A stretch of 64,000 nucleotides of DNA from NCBI RefSeq assembly GCF_030272615.1, contig NC_081406.1:113553783-113617782 (forward strand), written 5' to 3'. Position 1 is the first letter of the stretch, and each line of letters begins with the position of its first letter. The notes under the pieces are model-generated. The model had not been told where the DNA came from. It ran no database searches and worked only from the letters and a program-made list of their open reading frames with translations. Both the position numbers and the translations under genes were made by a program. The DNA is from Cryptomeria japonica. Lineage: Eukaryota > Streptophyta > Pinopsida > Cupressales > Cupressaceae. Positions 22,516-33,337 of the stretch are shown here, piece by piece.

Positions 22516-23073
22516 TCATGTGAAAATCCCATTCTGAAACTGACAATCAAAGAGATGCATGTCCTTAATGAACATCCCAAAGTCTTCCATAATTTTTTTA
22601 TTAGGAAGAATACCTCCTTTCTTTTCTCCCAAGTCAGTGATAGCATTAAAATCCCCCCCAAAGATTATAAAGGGACCATGCCTTAAAGGGGAGAAAATCC
22701 TCTTAAGTTCTCCCCATAATTTAGTCTTACTTTGAATACCATAAGGAGCATAAATATTAAAAAGCCAAAACTTAACCTTTGAAAGCTTGCTTTTAACTAA
22801 GGCCAACATCCAGTTTATAGTAGAAGCAACTAGCTCAACCTCAATGTTATAGTTATTCCAAAGAAATGCCAAACCCCCTGATGCACCACAAGCTGGAGAG
22901 GAGAGGAATTCCCACTTTCTCCAAGAAGAAAAAACCAAATCAATAGACTCCTTTGACAATTTTGTCTCTTGCAACATGAAAATATCACACTTAACTAAGT
23001 CCATCTGGGACTTAATTAAGCGTCTCTTGTTAGGGGCATTTAAGCCCCTAACATTCCAAGATATAATTCTCAT
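22516..23073 (-). pseudogene. LINE ORF2 apurinic/apyrimidinic-type endonuclease
   Basis: ORF2 starts at ATG 23071-23073: MRIISWNVRGLN, the L1 endonuclease N-terminus with the metal-binding Asn. It continues through DIFMLQETKLS (catalytic Glu), FWLFNIYAPYG and FGGDFNAITD. The frame opens a few bases after the ORF1 stop (TGA 23079-23081), the tight ORF1-ORF2 junction typical of plant L1. The domain nicks the target DNA to prime reverse transcription. The C-terminal SDH region lies in the broken stretch behind it. Confidence 0.9.
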
Positions 23074-23078
23074 TTCTC

Positions 23079-24465
23079 TCAAGGGGAGACCAAGGCTCCC
23101 CTCTTTCCTTTAGACAGAGAAGACTTTCCTTCTCCAAAACTACTTTGAAGATTACGCTTCACAGCCCCCGACCTAGTCACAAGAGGACTGATAATAGACC
23201 TCTTACTCCTCTCACCCTTAGGAGTACCACTTCCTTTCATAGCGTCACCAAGAGAAACCGAATGCTTCCCCTTCCCAACACTAGGAGAAAGAGACAAAAT
23301 CTGTTGAATCCCAGCATCAATTTCCAATTGATTCTTTCGATTCTTTGGAGGCCAACCCCTACTAGGAGAAACCACAGATGAAGCCCTAATTAGAGTAGTT
23401 TGAACAATTGGTAAACTCTTACTTGACTTAGGAGAAGTCATGGTTAAATTATCTATGATGCCCACTTCTGATGAGGCCAAAATCTCAAAAGGGTTAGTAG
23501 ATGCAGAAATAGGAAGGGTTGATTTAATTCCCCCCAAGTCATTCTCAATGGAATAGATAACCCTATTCGTAATTTCCTCATCCATCTGATGCTCATGATC
23601 TTTAAAAAGATCATTTACTTGGTGAACCAAATTTTCATTTGGCACAATAACAAGAATGTCCCCCAATTCAATATTATTTCCTAAGGTGGCGTTACTATCC
23701 ACATCCACATCAACATGCTGCGAAGAATTAGACACCAATTCTTTGACTTGTTGAGCAAGGATGGCATCATTAGGAAACCCTAGAGAAGAAACCCCAATAT
23801 TAGACTCTAAAACAACCACATCATTCTTTGCAAAAATCTGACCAATCCCCTGGCAACTTTCTAAGTATTCTTTTGACTTCACAAGATAGACAGGATTCCC
23901 ACCACCATCATTTAGTGACTTATCCAAGGAATTCGAGGTAGTGAGATTTGGAAGTAGATCATCCACATTGTTGTCCCCCGAAACCATAATATTCTGGTGA
24001 GCTACAATCTTATCCTTACTTGTGAAAAACCCTATAGACTCTGGATCATGAGACACAACATAAACCTCTCGCTTCCCAACATCCCTCATAGCCTGGTTAA
24101 CCTCAAAAGTAGCAGGAGGTTTCCTAGTGGAACCATTAACTAATAGTTTATCCAGAAATGGATTATTGTTACTACCCAAGCAATGTTCAGCCTTATCCAA
24201 AATAGAGGATTTCAAAAAATCCATAAGCAAAGGAGCATCCAATTGCAAGGAAGTTTTACCAAAGTCTTTCTCCAACTTATTAATTGGTTGTTTCCAGATG
24301 CCCTCATGAGATTTAATGATACAAGTTCGAGGGCAAACATAATTAGGGTTAGTCAAGACACAAATTTTTACCAAAACCTCCCCCTCCACAAAATCAAATC
24401 TTGATGATAAGAAAGAACCACAAGTATTACCAATTTGTTCCAAAACTTCTGGGTCCATAAATTTA
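23079..24465 (-). pseudogene. LINE ORF1 C-terminal part, 5'-truncated
   Basis: An open frame of about 460 codons preceding ORF2. It starts with DPEVLEQIGNTCGSFLSSRF, resembling the middle of the plant L1 ORF1 (after the DUF4283 domain), and continues as a Ser/Thr/Lys-rich tail ending SKGKRGALVSP. The DUF4283 N-terminus is absent and no complete CCHC knuckle is seen, so the copy was truncated at integration. The open frame runs 5 bases into the target duplication, where an ATG at 24468-24470 belongs to host DNA, not to the LINE. Confidence 0.8.
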
Positions 24466-24482
24466 AACATCTTACATGCTTT

Positions 24483-25612
24483 ATTATAAATATCATTGCA
24501 TATTTTTCATTTAAAAGTTTAATTTTTCTGCAAACTTAGTGGTTGATTCATTCAAAACCCTAGTTTTTTAAATTGAAATTGAACTTGTCTTTTGGAAAAA
24601 AAATGCTTGTTATTGTCTTAGATCTGAAAGTTTATTTGTTTGTCAAAGTCAATTTCTTCATTGTCTTGTTCAATTTGCAAATCAAATTTAAAAAATTAAG
24701 ACTTAGTTAATTGTCAAAACCCTGATTTTTAAAAATCATCTTGAAATTGTGTAAAAATTGAATTTTCGTTTAATTTTTTAGATTTGTGACTATTTTCAAA
24801 CTTATCTTTTGTCCTAAAATTCAAATTTTCAATTTCTCTCCTTTTTCAAAATTTAAAATTTCAAAAATTAAGTGGTTAGGTCCTCAAATCCTATTTTTCA
24901 AATTTAATTGGATTTTGTGCAAATTTCAATCAATTTTAGTTTTCTAAAATATTTTTCAAGGTGTCCCTATCCATTAGGTTTGACTCTTTTCAAATTTTCA
25001 ATTCAATTCCTCATTTTTTTCAAAACCCTAATAGGGTTAGATTTTCCCATTCAAACCTTCATTTCACCTATCTAGAGATCATACAATTCGCCAATTGTTT
25101 GGGGTTCGCTTTAAAATCATCATAACTTTCATCCCTGAAAATTTTGAAAAAAATTGGTTGGACCGTGTGCACTTTCAACATGGTCCAGGTGGCTTTTTTC
25201 CAGAAATTTTAGGAGTCAATTATGACTGTATTTAAAATCTTAAATCTAGACAATTGGTTGGTTTTGTCGATTTTTGGTCTCTCTAAAATCAAAGACAATT
25301 GGTTGGTTTTGTTGATTTTTGGTCCCTCTAAAATCAAAAATATCTTCAAGTTTCAGCATTTCAAATTTCAATAATTTTTTTAAAATTAAGTGGTTAATTA
25401 TATCCTGCCTCAATTTTAAAAATTTTGTTTTTATCAATTTTAAAATTAAGAGGTATCCCATTGGCCCTAATTTTAAAATCCAATTTCCTTTCATTTATCA
25501 TCAAAATTATTTTTGAAAATTGTGTCATTTTCTTCTTTCAACAAAGTCAAATTGTTTAATTTTTATGCACTTTGTTCCTATTATTCAAAATTCTCAATTT
25601 TCCCTCTAGCAC
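24483..25612 (+). other. E4 leader (untranslated)
   Basis: About 1.1 kb of T-rich sequence with many AAATTTT blocks and short local duplications, for example CAATTGGTTGG with the following TTTGGTC...AAAATCAAA segment at about 25250-25340. There is no supported coding content. It joins the E4 LTR once the LINE is disregarded. Confidence 0.6.
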
Positions 25613-25835
25613 ATGAGTTTCACCACTATTAGTCCTACCTACACTATCCCCGTTAGACAAAGAATTAGAATTAAGGCTTCCCAAGGTTTAATTACCGATG
25701 AGATGGAGCATAATTTGGGTGACTTCTTTAATGAGGATAATGTTAATTCTTCCCATCCTAATCTTGTCCCTATCTATCCAAGTGATGAATCTCAAGATGA
25801 ACAAGAAGAAGCTTTGACTAGAGTTTCCATAGATC
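25613..25835 (+). pseudogene. E4 gag N-terminal fragment
   Basis: ATG 25613 opens MSFTTISPTYTIPVRQRIRI, running to a Glu/Asp-rich stretch (SDESQDEQEEALTR) and cut at 25835 by E5. The continuing Gag lies in the inverted block, ending at 33337. It is the start of the E4 gag by position; the N-terminus itself matches nothing I know. Confidence 0.6.
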
Positions 25836-27246
25836 TGCTGGCATTTGCATGAAGATTGCATTAATGATATGTTATGTTATCATTGATGCCAATTGAACTG
25901 GTATTGATATTGTTATTGATATTGATATTGTCTTGTAACCAGTAAGAAGAACTTGATAGGAAGAACTTTGTAAAGGTTATTGTAAACCGGTATGTAAGTT
26001 TGTGAGTTGAATCGGTAAACCGATGTATAAGGTTAAACCCTTTCTATGTTATGTAATTGGTAAAACCTTATCAGTTGTTTTTGCTAAACCCTAACTAATT
26101 AAGGTTGTTGAATTGGTTATGCTGGTTTATGATTTGAGTGGTAATGATGGCGACATGTAAGGTCATTGTATGGAGACAAATTCAAAGTGTTCTGGCACGT
26201 TTATTTGTCTAGAGAAGGATCAAAGTGTATTGCATCTAATGCAAAGCGCATGATGAGTTACTAAGCTCGATGAAGCAGTAATCAAGGAGCAGTTAAGGTT
26301 TTCTTGATTGATGTGATGAGATTGCTATGAAATTCAATGGTCATGCTTGTACCGACTTGTTTGTAATATCGATGATGAGAAGATTAGTTTTTGTTTTGTT
26401 ACCGACCTAATTGATTTGTATTTAAGGTCGATGAAGTTGTTTTGTTTTGTGTTGGCAAGAGTTGGCAGAAATCAGTTGAGTGCGTGGTTGCCTAACCGAA
26501 GAATGAGTCTGTAGTTTGAGTAAAGGCAGATAGAAGCTTAAATGGATCTGATCAAGCAAATGTAGAGTTATTCAGACAGATCAAGAAACTCCTATTGTTT
26601 TCTAACAGTTATAGAAGAATTGAAATCGCCTAACTGGGTAAGCTCTAACAAGCTTGGTCACTTATTAAATCCTCTAACAAGGTGGTCCATTAGATTGGAT
26701 TCTCAAGTCCTCTACTGAGGTTACTCCTTATAGGGTATTTTCTTCTAACAAGACATTTGTAGTCAATCCCTTAATTGGGTGATTCCTAATAGGACTTTTT
26801 GTGAAGCTTTAAAAGGCTAGGCTCCTAACAAGGCAAACTTCAGAAGAGTTCAAATATTTTCTTGTGAGTCCCATCTCACCATGGTTTTTACCTATTTGGG
26901 TTTTCCATGTATAAATACTTGTGTCATGAGGAGAATTTTTTGTGTTTATGAGCTTATGATTGATTTGATTAACTAATTAACTATTCTGATAAGTCATGAT
27001 AACCGGAAGCATTGAGAAATGAAGCATTTGGATGTTTACAAGTTGAGTGTTGTTTATTGTTAAGTTTCTATAACAGTCAACCGGTAATCTTATGAGTATT
27101 GATATTGAAAGTGGTATTTCATTGATAAGTTTTATTTTTGTGATTAAGTTTGAGTTTAGGAAGTTTGTATCAGTTTTTCTATTTACTGATTCACCGCCCC
27201 CCCTCTCAATAATCTACTGGATACTTATTCTTTCATCATACCATCA
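25836..27246 (+). repeat. E5 5' LTR
   Basis: A 1,411-bp LTR from TGCTGGCATTTGC to CATACCATCA. It contains a TATAAATA box near 26910 and a C-run (CCGCCCCCCCTCTC) near the end. The 3' LTR (33338-34748) has the same length. Confidence 0.92.
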
Positions 27247-27248
27247 AT

Positions 27249-27260
27249 TTGTATCAGAGC
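27249..27260 (+). other. E5 primer-binding site
   Basis: TTGTATCAGAGC, the tRNA-Met site with one change, three bases after the LTR end. Confidence 0.78.
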
Positions 27261-27316
27261 ATCTCAAGTCCTCTAAGGTCCAAGCCTACTAGCTTGAGGA
27301 AAAGATCTGCTAGATC

Positions 27317-28258
27317 ATGATGAAGAAGGAAGGTCTGAAGTTCAACAAAGATAACTATAGGATATGGAGAAACAGAATGAAGATTTACATCAAGAGTCTA
27401 GGAAGTCAATATTGGGATCATGTAGAAACTCAGTATGTTGCACCTACTAGAACTCTGACTGATGATCAAAAGAAAGAACATCAAGAAAATCATCAAGCAC
27501 TGGAAGCTATTATTAGTTCCTTGTTTGATGCTAAATATGTAGATGTTCATGGTCTTGAAACTACATATGAAGTATGGAAAAAACTTGAAGAGATTTATAG
27601 TGGTGATGAACATGTTAAGATTGCTAAAGAGGAGAGTCTAAGAGGAAAATTTGATAACATGAGGATGTCTGAAGGTGAGAATAACCAGTAGTATGGACAA
27701 AGGATAAAATAGATAGTCAGTGAAATTAAGAGTGCAAGAGGGAAAGTAGAAGATGCCACAGTGATCAGTAAGGTATTGAGAACCCTGCTACCAGTCTATA
27801 CTATTCGAGTTGCAGCTATTCAAGAGCTAAAGTCCATTGACAAAACTAAGGTAACTCTTGACTCCATCATTGGCAATCTTACTGCTTTTGAACTAAATGG
27901 TTATGATGGTAGTATACATAAATTTGAGTCTGCATTTAGAGCTTCTATTTCTAACCCATCTATGAGAAAAAGTAGAGATACTAGTCATGGTTATGAATCT
28001 AAATCCAACAGAGATGTTGATGATGAAGACATTTTATTGGAGCTTGAAGCATTGTTGGTAAATCAATTGCCTAGAGGCACTGGTAAATACAGAGGTAAAC
28101 TACCTTTAAAATTTTTTGCATGCAACAAGATTGGTCACATAGCGGCTGATTGCCCTAATGGTGAAAATGAACACAAGAGAGACAAATTCAAGAAGTATAA
28201 GGGTAAAGGCAAAAGAGATTGTCTTATTGCTATTGATACTGGTATCACTGATGAGTAA
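27317..28258 (+). pseudogene. E5 gag with CCHC knuckle
   Basis: ATG 27317 starts a Copia Gag: FNKDNYRIWRNRMKIYIKSL, then YEVWKKLEEIYSGDEHVK. A TAG at 27689 breaks it, and from about 27761 it continues in KVLRTLLPVYTIRVAAIQEL. The CCHC knuckle FFACNKIGHIAADC is complete in its Cys, His and final Cys residues, though the first Cys is preceded by Phe. It is closely related to the Gag of E6, with the same domain order and spacing. Confidence 0.85.
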
Positions 28259-28285
28259 TCTGATGATGATGTTAGTGAAGATATT

Positions 28286-28600
28286 GTGTTTGTAGCTATT
28301 AAGGAAGATATATCAAACCAGAAGGCATTAGTATATAGGATGGATAACTCTGATGATTGGATCATTGATAGTGGTTGTTCACATCATATGACAAGTGATT
28401 GCAGCAAATTTCTTTCCTTGAAGAAATTTGATGGCAGTGTAGTTAGATTTGGCAATGACTCACCCTGCATGGTTAAAGGTAAAGGAGTTATTTTTCTTAA
28501 TGGGAAGAGTAGTTTAGATGATGTCTACTAGGTTGAAGGTCTAAAGCACAATATTTTGAGTGTGGCACAACTCAATGACAAAGGATACCCACTAGAGTTT
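28286..28600 (+). pseudogene. E5 aspartic protease region
   Basis: DWIIDSGCSHHMTSDCSKFLSL carries an intact DSG active site; after it come the usual VRFGNDSPCMVKGKG blocks. A TAG at about 28529 follows (a TGG codon in relatives) and the frame then drifts. A dead copy of the retropepsin. Confidence 0.82.
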
Positions 28601-28609
28601 TAAAATGGT

Positions 28610-29991
28610 ATGTACAAAATCTTTCACAACAAAGGTGAATTGATTGCAACAGGGAAACAAACTAAAGGTAACTTGTTTCATCTCAATTCTAAAGTTAGCA
28701 ACTGTTTTATTGCAAAAATAGATGATAGTTGGCTTTGGCATAGGATATTTTGTCATATAAACTTTAATAACATTGTTAAAGTGAGTAAGTCCAAGACAGA
28801 TAGAGATTTGCATCAATTAGATAAACCGGTTAATGCTCTTTTCAAATAATGTCAGTTAGGAAAGATGAATTCTTCAACTTTCAAAAGAAAATGCTCTTCA
28901 ACAAAGCACTTGTTAGATTTGGTTCATAAAGATCTTTGTGGACCAATAAGAACAAAAAGCATTCAAGGTGATAGATATTTCATGATTCTCACTAATGATT
29001 GCTCAAGGATGATGTGGGTCACATTCTTGAAGGATAAGTCTAAAGCTTTTGGAAAGTTCAAGGCTTTCAGGGTCTTAGCTGAGAAAGAGAGCAGTAAGAA
29101 GATAAAATGTCTAAGGACAGATCAAGGTGGTGAATTATCTTCTGAGGAATTCACTAGGTATTGTGAAGAGAATGGTATCAAACAACAACTTTCTGCACCA
29201 AGGACACCACAACAGAATGACATCACATAAAGAAACAATCGGTTAGTTGTTGAAGCTACTAGGACAATGTTTATACAAGGAGGTGTAGAAAAAACCTTTT
29301 GGAGAGAAACTGTCAACACAACTATCTACACAATGAACCGGGTTCTGGTGAAGAGAGGTGAGGAAAAGACTCCTTATGAATACTGGTATGGAAGATCACC
29401 AGATGTTAGCTATTTTAAGATATTTGGAAGCAAATGTTTTATTAAGAGAGGTGATTACATTAGCAAATTTGAGGCTAAGTGATGAAGGCATAATTCTTGG
29501 TTATTCCACCAAGAGTAAGGCCTACAAATGTTTCAACAACCAGACATAGATAATTGTTGAGAGTGTTGATGTTTGAGTGGATGAATTTCTTGAAGTCACG
29601 GAAGGAACTAGTTTAGAGAAAAAAAATGAAGATCCTTGCATTTTGTTGTTAGAACCAGAAACAATGAAATCTGAAACTGGCAAAGCAAATTTTGATGCAA
29701 CATTTCAACTGGTACAGATAAATTCAGAATAAGAAAATGACAAAAAAGAAGTTGAACCTAAAGATGATAATCATATTATTCCTAGATATGTGATACTGAA
29801 TCACAATCCTGAGCAGATTATTGGAGATAAGGATGTTGGAGTACTAAATGGAAGAAGAATCAGAGAGAATTCTTGCATGACCTCCACCATTGAACCAAGA
29901 ATTGCTAAGGAGGCATTTGGTGATGATTATTGGGTTAAAGCTATGGAGGAGGAATTGGATCAAATTGAGAAGAACAACACTTGGACCCTAG
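28610..29991 (+). pseudogene. E5 GAG-pre-integrase, integrase and linker, decayed
   Basis: GAG-pre-integrase at 28610-28849 (SWLWHRIFCHINF). Integrase core at 28865-29230: LTNDCSRMMWV (first Asp), CLRTDQGGELS (second Asp), but the position of the catalytic Glu (VERNN in relatives) is lost: the sequence there reads QQNDIT followed by a stop. A later piece (29267-29482) carries TPYEYWYGRSPDVSYFK, and 29790-29991 the pre-RT linker ending KNNTWTLV. The gene is dead and is cut at 29991. Confidence 0.87.
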
Positions 29992-31027
29992 TGATAACTC
30001 AATGATGAACCACTAGTACCAAATCGGTACTGAGAGGGAGGGGGGTGAATTAGTACAAGCACAAATATAGTCCAAAACTGGTTTCACAGCAAATACTCCA
30101 AATGACTAACAAACAGGGATACCAGTAAAACAGAGTGCAACCGGTAACATCCAGTACAGCAGAATCAGTCATGAACCGGCCACTCAATAAGCTTTCCTCT
30201 TAGCTCAATACTACAGTATCATTATATTCTCATGCATAAACAAGTAAACTTAACCATCAGATCTTCATAATAGTGAGTTCAATATGTTTTACAGACAGGC
30301 ATAAAACATAGAACCTTCATGTGCTTAATAGGTAAAACAAAGCATCACAAGACAAAAGCATTTCACATGACACACATATTTTTCATGTGGAAACCCAAAT
30401 GGGAAAAACCACGGTGGGGATGAATACCCACAAGCTGCTTTTTGAACTCTTTAGAAGTTTTCTCTATTAGGAGCCTTGTCTGGTTAAGGACATTACAATA
30501 GGTTCTGGTAGGAACCGATCCTGTTAGGGATCACCTGGTTAAGGGATACCCAGTTAAGGGTTAAACCTAGTAAGGTTACCTTGTTAGAGGATTTCAAGAA
30601 CTCAATAGCTGAAAGGATCTCCTAATCTCTCTAGCTTATCAAAACTCATTAGCCTCGAGTTACCCGGTTAAGGGTTTGAATCAAGCTAGTTAAGACCACC
30701 CGATTTAAGGGATTTTGAATCAAGCTAGTTAAGGCTACCCTGTTAGGGGATTTTACAACTGTTGAAGTGGTTAGAGATCAATAGGTATTACAATGATCTG
30801 TTAATAGAACTCAATGCTAATGTAGATCTGTTTAGGCTCCTCTTTTGATTCTACACATTCACTTTGCAGGTATCTCTTCTCTCCTTTGGTCTGGCAAGAA
30901 TTACGTATCACTTCCCTTGGATACACACTCACAACTTTTGCCAACAACCTCAGAAAGAAAGCCAACATCGACCTTATAGGAAACATATAGTTTGGTAGCA
31001 AAAACCCTAAACCCTAAACCTGTTAGG
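29992..31027 (-). repeat. E6 3' LTR, second part, inverted
   Basis: Reading the minus strand, this is the last 1,036 bp of the E6 LTR, from CCTAACAGGTTTAGG to GAGTTATCA. On the plus strand it starts with TGATAACTC directly after E5 and its CCTAG. It continues the LTR part at 42413-42951, which ends at GTTTGAATT; only about six bases are missing between the two halves. Confidence 0.9.
31003..31020 (-). repeat. Two plant telomere-type units next to the inversion breakpoint
   Basis: ACCCTAAACCCTAAACC is two units of the plant telomere repeat CCCTAAA. It also occurs in the intact E6 5' LTR near 36978-36996, so it is part of that LTR. It lies within about 10 bp of the breakpoint at 31027/31028. 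Confidence 0.6.
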
Positions 31028-31619
31028 GCCAAAAGAGATCAATAGGAATACTAGGGCTTCTTTCGGATAGGAGAAATAAGCTATGGTTCATGGTTATGAT
31101 TTCTTTATTGTGAGGAAATTTCAAACACCTATGAATAGGAGAAGAAATAGCCTTCATGGAAGATAGCCAAGGGTAGCCCAACTTCACACAGAATTTCTCG
31201 GAAGAAGGAATGATAACAAAGTTCACATCCATAGATTTAGTGTGAACTTCAACAAGAAGAGTGATAGAACCAATGGTAGGACAAGAGAATCCATCAAATA
31301 ACTTCACAACTACATTAGAGTCATCATAGATTGGTTTGTGAAATGATAAAGTGAAGAGATATTCCTCAGTGATGACATTAACCATGCAAGATGGATCAAT
31401 AAGAGCACCATGACAAGGTATGTTTTTAACCTTCACAACTATGTATAAAGGCCCATCGGGTGCCCTAATGGTCTCACTAGGGTCAAATGTAATACAAGGA
31501 TCCTTAGGTGTCTTTTGATTCTCTACCATGTTCACCAAATTCAGAGTTGTGGTAGTAAGATCAGAAGGAGAGAAAGAGGTATTTTCAGTCTCAATCACAT
31601 TAGAGGTATGAGAAGGCAA
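31028..31619 (-). pseudogene. E4 retroviral-type protease, inverted
   Basis: An open frame of about 198 codons on the minus strand. IVVKVKNIPCHGALIDPSCM is followed by VNVITEEYLFTL, in the arrangement of the Ty3/gypsy retropepsin (normally ALIDSGAS/DGGAS...N). The catalytic Asp is present but the Gly is replaced (IDPS), so activity is doubtful. LVEVHTKSMDVNFVIIPSS and LGYPWLSSMKA are the flap-side blocks. The frame ends at the inversion breakpoint with DLFW; the continuing protein is at 42952. Confidence 0.78.
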
Positions 31620-31643
31620 AGGATCAGTGAAAATCTTAATAGT

Positions 31644-33332
31644 TTAATTAGGAGGAGCTTCTGATTTGTTTCCCTTATCAATCACACTTGCCATGAATAT
31701 AGTATTATTATCAATCAAATCTTGAATCTTACTTCTTAATGTAAAACATTTCTCAATATCATGACCAGGCTGATGATAAAATTGAGAAAAGGAATTTCTA
31801 TCAAAATAAGAGAATGCAAGATTAGATGGGTCAATTGGTTTGATAGGGGGGAGTTTAATCACATTTCTTTGTAACAACTGAGACATAATACTATGTAAAG
31901 ATTCATTCAAGGGAGTAAATTGTCTATCTCTTTGAAAGAATTTATAAATAGGAGGCACACCTATTGTAGCATTCACATTGTTGTTGTTGATTGTATCATT
32001 GAAATTGATGAAGGTTTTTGTTGGTTTGAACTTTGCAAATGGTTTTTGAATACTCTCCCCCTTATCACTCGGAGACATAGGAGTAGATTTCTCCATTTGA
32101 CTCACAACTAGATGATAATTGTAGAGTGTTGTGTACAAATGCACAAACAAAGTAAACTTTGACAAAAAAAGCTTTTCCCTGATATCTTTTTGCAAATTAG
32201 AAATGAAAATTATTTTAATATAATTATTAGGTACAGGAAAAGAAATTTGAGCACAAAAATGCTTATATCTACCAGTGAAATAAGTCACTTTTTCCTTAAC
32301 ACCTTGTTTATAATGCATTAAATCAATCAAAGTGATTGTAGGACTAATGTTATTTTGAAATTGTTGAATGAAAGCATTTGATAATTGTTGAAAAGAAGTG
32401 ATAGAATAAGAAGGTAAAGAGAAATACCATTGTAAATCCTTATCCCTTAGTGTTCTTGTAAACAATTTTGCAAGTAATCTTTAATCATAAGAAAAATCAG
32501 TACACAAGGTTTGAAATATTTTAACATGTGGGAGAGGATCCCCTTTTCCATTAGAGAGTTCCAATTGAGGGACCTCAACATGCTTAGGCTATATGACTTT
32601 AATAATATCAAGAGAATGTGGGCTCGCAACATCAAATGTGGCCACTCTAAACTTGGATTGACTCATGGAAGTAATTTGTTGTTGTAATGAAGACACAGTT
32701 TGAGAAAGATTGTTAATGGTTGCTTCAGTAGAAGAATTGATGTTAGACATGGTTGATTGAGAAGGTGGTGTGATGTTACTGAGGGAAGGCATTGATTGAG
32801 AATAAGGTGGTGGGACATTATGATAAGTAGGCATAGGTGATGATTGAGTAGGAAATGGGTCACTTAAAGGAGGAATAAAATTATTGAATGAATTGTCCCC
32901 TTGTGTCACACTGATTGGTTGAGGGATATTAGGAATACTTATTGAAGACATAGGTAAATATGGAGGATTAAATGAAGAAGAGGGATTGCCCCCATGACCA
33001 ATTGTTGTAGGAATGACATTTTGAGTTGATGTAGCCATGATGTTTGAAGTGAAGGTAGGACTAGAAATACTAGCCATTAGAGTAGACAAAAGAAATGAAG
33101 AATTAATTTGATTTGAAGGTTGTGAATAACCTAAGTTCTCAGCACAACTCTTTATATGCATGACATTAGAATAAATAATATAAGCAATGCCATGCAATAT
33201 ATTAATTTAATTCTTATCACTTTGAATCATGTGTTTAAGGCCTTCAATTAATGGAAGAGATTCACTATTAGGGTATTCTTGGGGCATCCATTGTTGAAAG
33301 CTATCAAATTGATTGTCCAATTTTGAAAAGTT
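31644..33332 (-). pseudogene. E4 gag with Retrotrans_gag domain, inverted
   Basis: From about 33260 back to 31644. An Asn/Ser/Pro-rich N-terminal part (MASISSPTFTSNIMATSTQN at about 33000-33075) is followed by a coiled region (NNLSQTVSSLQQQITSM). Then comes the Retrotrans_gag domain, LRDKDLQWYFSLPSYSITSF and LSNAFIQQFQ, and finally a zinc-like block FYHQPGHDIEKCFTLRSKIQDLID, typical of Ty3/gypsy Gags. Frame changes at about 32450-32640 break it. The gene reads towards the protease at 31028-31619. Both are on the minus strand only because of the inversion; E4 itself is on the plus strand. Confidence 0.85.
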
Positions 33333-33337
33333 GATCT

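Larger units (their letters stand above)
18337..24465 (-). mobile_element. 5'-truncated plant L1-type LINE
   Basis: A 6.1-kb insertion on the minus strand. The poly(A) tail is the T-run at about 18335-18346, and a 16-17 bp target duplication flanks it. It encodes, 5' to 3', the C-terminal part of ORF1, and ORF2 with endonuclease, reverse transcriptase, a zinc-binding reverse-transcriptase C-terminal region and RNase H. The 5' end lies inside ORF1, whose N-terminal RNA-binding part is missing. Target-primed reverse transcription stopping early explains this layout. Confidence 0.93.
25836..29991 (+). mobile_element. E5 (left half): Sirevirus-type Copia inserted in E4
   Basis: This half holds the 5' LTR, primer site, gag, protease and integrase of E5. 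The target duplication is AGATC at 25831-25835; its partner is GATCT at 33333-33337, i.e. AGATC in inverted orientation. The half ends at 29991 within the linker before reverse transcriptase (KNNTWTLV), where E6 inserted with the duplication CCTAG (29987-29991). The other half is at 33338-36544 on the opposite strand. Confidence 0.93.

Noticed and set aside
31003-31020. Possible telomere or interstitial telomere tract
   Set aside because: There are only two units and they are part of the E6 LTR, since the intact 5' LTR has them as well.
30003-31027. Possible separate solo LTR in minus orientation
   Set aside because: It lacks the first third of the LTR, and that missing part is exactly what is present at 42413-42951. 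It is half of one LTR split by the inversion.
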